The notes beneath the pieces are model-generated. The model ran no database searches, had not been told where the DNA came from, and saw only the letters and a list, made by a program, of their open reading frames with translations. Position numbers and translations under genes: made by a program. From positions 62,001-126,000 of the forward strand of contig NZ_BBPM01000005.1 of assembly GCF_000787775.1 (NCBI RefSeq): DNA of 64,000 nucleotides, written 5' to 3'. The stretch comes from Streptacidiphilus carbonis. Its GTDB lineage: Bacteria > Actinomycetota > Actinomycetes > Streptomycetales > Streptomycetaceae. Every line of letters begins with the position of its first letter. Position 1 is the stretch's first letter. Shown here piece after piece: positions 60,521 through 64,000 of the stretch.

Positions 60521-60591
60521 CTGGAGGCCTGGCCGGAGCGCTCAAGGGCTGACCGGGCCCGGACGCCCGGGCCCCGGAAAGGAACACAGAC

Positions 60592-61473
60592 GTGAGAGTC
60601 CTGGTCACCGGAGCCGGCGGAACCCTCGGCAGCGAGGTGGTCGCGCACCTGACCGCGCTCGGCTGGAGCGTCCGCGCCCACGACCGAACCCCGCCCCAGG
60701 AAGCCGCCCCCGGCCCCGCCGCAGCCGCCGAGACGGCCTGCGGCGAACTGCTCGACCCCGGACATGCTCGCACCGTCGTCTCCGGCATGGACGCGGTGGT
60801 GCACGCCGCCGCGCTGCCCTCCCCCGGGGCCGGCACCGAGCAGGAGGTGTTCTCCAACAACGTCATGGCCGCCTACCAGGTCCTGGGCGCGGCCGGGCGG
60901 GCCGGAGTGCCGAGGATCGTCTACGTCTCCAGCCTGTCCGCCCTGGGCATGGCCTGGTCGGTCCAGGACCGCTCCCCCACCGAGATCCCCGTGACGGAGG
61001 CTCACCCCTGTCTCGCCGAGGACGTCTACGGCCTCTCCAAGCGCCTCGGCGAGCTGATCGCGGAAACCGTCTCCAGGCGCTGGGGCAGCACCGTGGTCAG
61101 CCTGCGCTTCCCCTTCCTGGGCAGCGGGGACCGGCTGCGCGCACACCTGCGCCACGTACAGGCGGACCCCGGCCGGGACCGGGGCGCGCTGTGGTCCTGG
61201 CTGGACACCCGCGACGCCGCGCGCGGCATCGCCGCGGCGCTGACCCGGCCGCTGACCGGACACCACCTGATCAACCTGGTGGCACCCGACACCACCGCCA
61301 CCCGGCCCACCCGCGAACTGCTCGCCCGCTACCACCCCTCGGCCCCCCTCGACCACGCCCCCGACGGTTTCGGCACCCCTTACGCCACCGGTCCGGCCAC
61401 CCGGCTGCTCGGATTCACCACCATCCACGGCTGGCGGCAGGGCGCCGCCCGCCAGGAGGAGACCAGCTCATGA
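60592..61473 (+). CDS. NAD-dependent epimerase/dehydratase (extended SDR)
   Basis: A 293-residue extended-SDR protein. It has the nucleotide-binding 'MRVLVTGAGGTLGSEVVAHL', 'AVVHAAALPSPG', the catalytic Ser in 'IVYVSSLSALG' and Tyr-Lys in 'EDVYGLSKRLGE'. Members oxidise or epimerise sugars or nucleotide sugars. GGAAAGGA precedes the GTG. The stop overlaps the start of the next gene (ATGA). With a Gfo/Idh oxidoreductase and a TIM-barrel isomerase downstream it fits a catabolic route for an uncommon sugar or sugar acid. Confidence 0.87.
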   Translation: MRVLVTGAGGTLGSEVVAHLTALGWSVRAHDRTPPQEAAPGPAAAAETACGELLDPGHARTVVSGMDAVVHAAALPSPGAGTEQEVFSNNVMAAYQVLGAAGRAGVPRIVYVSSLSALGMAWSVQDRSPTEIPVTEAHPCLAEDVYGLSKRLGELIAETVSRRWGSTVVSLRFPFLGSGDRLRAHLRHVQADPGRDRGALWSWLDTRDAARGIAAALTRPLTGHHLINLVAPDTTATRPTRELLARYHPSAPLDHAPDGFGTPYATGPATRLLGFTTIHGWRQGAARQEETSS

Positions 61474-62657
61474 CGACCCCTCAGCGGCAGTCCCTGCGCG
61501 TCGGCATGGTCGGCTACGCCTTCATGGGCGCCGCGCACTCCCAGGCGTGGCGCAACGCGGCCCGGTTCTTCGACCTGCCACTGCGACCCGAACTCGCGGT
61601 GCTCTGCGGCCGCTCGGAGCGGGCGGTGCGGGCGGCCGCCGACACCCAGGGCTGGTCGGACTGGGAGACGGACTGGAAGCGGTTGGTCGCCCGCGACGAC
61701 ATCGACGTCGTGGACATCTGCACCCCGGGCGACAGCCATGCCGAGATCGCCCTCGCGGCACTGGCCGCGGGCAAGCATGTGCTGTGCGAGAAGCCGCTGG
61801 CCAACACCACCGAACAGGCCCGGACGATGACCGCGGCCGCCGAGGAGGCCTCCCGCCGCGGCCGGCGCTCCATGGTGGGCTTCAACTACCGGCGCGTCCC
61901 GGCCCTGGCGCTCGCCCGGCAGTTGATCGCGGACGGCCGACTGGGCACCGTCCACCAGGTGCGCGCCCAGTACCTGCAGGACTGGATCGTCGACCCGGAC
62001 TTCCCCCTGGTCTGGCGGCTGCAGGCGGACCGGGCCGGATCCGGCGCCCTCGGCGACCTGGGCGCGCACAGCATCGACCTGGCCCAGTACCTGACCGGTC
62101 AGCACATCGTCGGCGTCAGCGGGCTGCTGCAGACCTTCGTGCCGGAGCGGCCGCTGCCGGAGGCGTCCACCGGCCTGTCCGCCTCGGGCGGTACCGGACG
62201 CGGCGCGGTCACCGTGGACGACGCCGCGCTGTTCACCGCGCGCTTCGACGGCGGCGCGGTCGGCGTCTTCGAAGCCACCCGCTTCGCCACCGGGCACAAG
62301 AACGCGATGCGGATCGAGGTCAGCGGCTCACACGGCAGCCTCGCCTTCGACTGCGAGTCCCTCAACGAGCTCTCCTTCCACGACCGGGCCGAGGACCCGC
62401 GGACCGCGGGCTTCCGCCGGATCCTGGTCACCGAACCGAACCACCCCTACATGTCCGCCTGGTGGCCGCCGGGCCACCTCATCGGCTACGAGCACAGCTT
62501 CACCCACCAGGTGAAGGACTTCGTCGAAGCCGTGGCGGCGGGCACCGACCCCGCGCCCTCGTTCGCCGACGGGCTCCAGGTCCAGCGGGTGCTCGCCGCC
62601 GTCACCGACAGCGCCGCGGCCGACAGCGTCTGGACGGCCGTCCACGACGGCAGGTGA
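61470..62657 (+). CDS. Gfo/Idh/MocA-family oxidoreductase
   Basis: A 395-residue NAD(P)-dependent oxidoreductase with '[19 protein letters not shown]', '[32 protein letters not shown]' (catalytic Lys), '[25 protein letters not shown]' and '[19 protein letters not shown]'. These are typical of inositol- and glucose-dehydrogenase-like enzymes. The ATG overlaps the SDR stop by four bases, so the genes are coupled. It is only distantly similar to the oxidoreductase at 47738-48835. The substrate is unknown. Confidence 0.9.
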   Translation: MTTPQRQSLRVGMVGYAFMGAAHSQAWRNAARFFDLPLRPELAVLCGRSERAVRAAADTQGWSDWETDWKRLVARDDIDVVDICTPGDSHAEIALAALAAGKHVLCEKPLANTTEQARTMTAAAEEASRRGRRSMVGFNYRRVPALALARQLIADGRLGTVHQVRAQYLQDWIVDPDFPLVWRLQADRAGSGALGDLGAHSIDLAQYLTGQHIVGVSGLLQTFVPERPLPEASTGLSASGGTGRGAVTVDDAALFTARFDGGAVGVFEATRFATGHKNAMRIEVSGSHGSLAFDCESLNELSFHDRAEDPRTAGFRRILVTEPNHPYMSAWWPPGHLIGYEHSFTHQVKDFVEAVAAGTDPAPSFADGLQVQRVLAAVTDSAAADSVWTAVHDGR

Positions 62658-62712
62658 ACCGGCGCCAGCCCCCCAGCCCCCACCCGCCCCGCAACGGAAA
62701 GGCACACCGACC

Positions 62713-63720
62713 ATGCCCCGACCCGTCACCCTCTTCACCGGCCAGTGGGCCGACCTCCCGCTTGAGGAAGTCTGCCGCCTGGCCTCCGACTGGGGCTACG
62801 ACGGCCTGGAACTCGCCTGCTGGGGCGACCACTTCGACGTCCCCCGGGCCCTGGCCGACGACTCCTACCTGCCCGCCCTGCGCGCCACCCTGGACCGGTA
62901 CGGTCTGCGGGTCTGGACCGTCTCCTGCCATCTGACCAGCCAGGCCGTCTGCGACCACCCGATCGACGAGCGCCACCGCGGCATCCTGCCCGACCGCGTC
63001 TGGGGCGACGGCGAGCCCGAGGGCGTACGGCAGCGGGCCGCCGAGGAGATCAAGGACACCGCGCGCGCCGCCGCCAGGTTCGGCGTCGACACCGTGGTCG
63101 GCTTCACCGGCTCGTCCATCTGGCACACCGTCGCCATGTTCCCCCCGGTGCCGCCGGAGATGATCGAGCGCGGCTTCACCGACTTCGCCGAGCGCTGGAA
63201 CCCCATCCTCGACGTCTTCGACGAGGTCGGCATCCGGTACGCGCACGAGGTCCACCCCAGCGAGATCGCCTACGACTACTGGACCACCCAGCGCGCGCTG
63301 GACGCGATCGGCCACCGGCCCGCCTTCGGCCTCAACTTCGACCCGAGCCACTTCGTCTGGCAGGACCTCGACCCGGTCGGCTTCCTGTACGACTTCCGCG
63401 AGCGCATCTACCACGTCGACTGCAAGGAGTCCGTCAAGCGGTTCAACGGCCGCAACGGCCGCCTGGGCTCGCACCTGCCCTGGGGCGACCCGCGGCGCGG
63501 CTGGGACTTCGTCTCCACCGGCCACGGCGACGTCCCGTGGGAGGCGTGCTTCCGGATGCTCAACTCCATCGGCTACGAAGGACCGGTCTCCGTCGAATGG
63601 GAGGACGCGGGCATGGACCGCCTGGTCGGCGCCCCCGCCGCGCTCGCCCTGGTCCGCGAGCTCACCCGGATCGAGCCTCCGGCCGCCTCCTTCGACGCCG
63701 CCTTCAGCCAGGGCTCCTGA
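62713..63720 (+). CDS. Sugar phosphate isomerase/epimerase-like TIM barrel (IolE/IolI type)
   Basis: A 335-residue xylose-isomerase-like TIM barrel: '[31 protein letters not shown]', '[16 protein letters not shown]', metal-ligand Glu in '[15 protein letters not shown]', Asp/His in '[11 protein letters not shown]', 'IYHVDCKES', and Glu in '[14 protein letters not shown]'. It is longer than IolI and closer to the group found with Gfo/Idh genes. It probably isomerises or dehydrates the keto-sugar made by the upstream oxidoreductase. GGAAAGG lies before the ATG. Last gene of the three-gene operon. Confidence 0.88.
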   Translation: MPRPVTLFTGQWADLPLEEVCRLASDWGYDGLELACWGDHFDVPRALADDSYLPALRATLDRYGLRVWTVSCHLTSQAVCDHPIDERHRGILPDRVWGDGEPEGVRQRAAEEIKDTARAAARFGVDTVVGFTGSSIWHTVAMFPPVPPEMIERGFTDFAERWNPILDVFDEVGIRYAHEVHPSEIAYDYWTTQRALDAIGHRPAFGLNFDPSHFVWQDLDPVGFLYDFRERIYHVDCKESVKRFNGRNGRLGSHLPWGDPRRGWDFVSTGHGDVPWEACFRMLNSIGYEGPVSVEWEDAGMDRLVGAPAALALVRELTRIEPPAASFDAAFSQGS

Positions 63721-63752
63721 CCCGGCGGCACCGGCGCGGCCCGCGCCGCGTC

Positions 63753-64000
63753 TCACGCGTCGGCGTCGGGGTCCGCCAGGGCGAAGTCGGCGTAGTCGAA
63801 GCCGGGGGCGACGACGCAGCTGACCAGGACGGGCTGGTCGGCGGCGGGTTCGGCGGCCTGCCAGGTCCCGGCGGGCACCAGGAGTTGGGGCCGTTCGCCG
63901 TACTCCACCGCGGGGCCGAGGACGTCCTCGGTCGCGGTGGCGGCATCCGGCGTGTCGCCGGTGCCGCCCAGGCGCAGCAGCAGCGGGCCGCCGCGGTGCC
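63753..64000 (-). CDS. Cupin protein, DUF985 type, C-terminal part
   Basis: The last 81 codons of a minus-strand gene that enters from the right edge. The end reads 'YGERPQLLVPAGTWQAAEP' ... 'VLVSCVVAPGFDYADFALAD', the hallmark of DUF985 cupins (YML079w-like). These are small double-stranded beta-helix proteins that may bind or convert a small sugar-like ligand. The start lies outside the window. It converges on the isomerase gene with a 32-base gap. Confidence 0.8.
   Translation of the reverse strand, partial: HRGGPLLLRLGGTGDTPDAATATEDVLGPAVEYGERPQLLVPAGTWQAAEPAADQPVLVSCVVAPGFDYADFALADPDADA

Noticed and set aside
1-64000. CRISPR arrays, tRNA or rRNA genes, riboswitches
   Set aside because: No regularly spaced repeats, cloverleaf-like sequences or conserved RNA motifs were recognised by eye in the gaps; a covariance-model scan would settle this.

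Overview
The window is very GC-rich (roughly 70%), uses GTG and TTG starts freely, and carries gene families typical of filamentous actinomycetes: MmpL transporter, PadR operon, TAP-type lipoprotein hydrolase, SpoIIE-type PP2C phosphatase, ABC sugar importers without a private ATPase, and many secreted glycosidases. It fits a chromosomal region of a Streptomycetaceae-like or Catenulispora-like soil saprophyte. I cannot name the species. I saw no rRNA, tRNA, CRISPR array or intact mobile element.

Layout. (1) 1-9 kb, mostly minus strand: the first codons of a phosphotransferase-like gene, a PadR / membrane protein / lipase operon, an MmpL exporter, a NarL-type two-component system coupled to a methyltransferase, and a divergent AraC regulator. 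(2) 9-18.2 kb: a compact fructan/fructose locus. It has a fructokinase and LacI repressor on the minus strand, and on the plus strand a FrcBCA-like importer, an aldose-1-epimerase family protein and a secreted GH32 levanase/inulinase, closed by a strong hairpin. (3) 18.3-31.9 kb: mixed genes. These include a cation efflux protein, two adjacent secreted genes that each appear frameshifted, lipoproteins, a VOC protein, a transposase relic, a TAP-family hydrolase, a second two-component system, an ankyrin-like protein, a DHFR-like reductase and a PAS-GAF-PP2C-HATPase phosphatase. (4) 31.9-63.7 kb: a large glycan-use region. A CUT1 ABC importer lies divergent from a secreted GH-A-like glycosidase and an unusual ROK regulator. 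Then comes a minus-strand operon of ThuA-like protein, Gfo/Idh/MocA oxidoreductase, two GH38 alpha-mannosidases and a ROK repressor. After a YciO/Sua5-type gene come a secreted GH95-like and a secreted multidomain GH3 enzyme, a mannonate-dehydratase-like enolase, and a GntR/LacI-type regulator divergent from an SDR / oxidoreductase / TIM-barrel isomerase operon. A partial DUF985 cupin gene runs off the right edge.

How it works together (inference). Secreted GH32 cuts fructan, the Frc system imports fructose, the kinase phosphorylates it, and LacI controls the set. In the right half, secreted GH3, GH95-like and GH-A-like enzymes trim complex glycans outside the cell. The CUT1 importer, probably powered by a shared MsiK-type ATPase encoded elsewhere, brings oligosaccharides in. 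Cytosolic GH38 enzymes release mannose-type sugars, and oxidoreductases, dehydratase and isomerase process uncommon sugars.

The most unusual item is the regulator at 37862-39973. Its first ~290 residues look like a whole IS630-type transposase that has lost its catalytic acids, fused in one reading frame to a ROK repressor. Second is the GH32 enzyme, whose beta-propeller is interrupted by what looks like a module nested inside a copy of itself.
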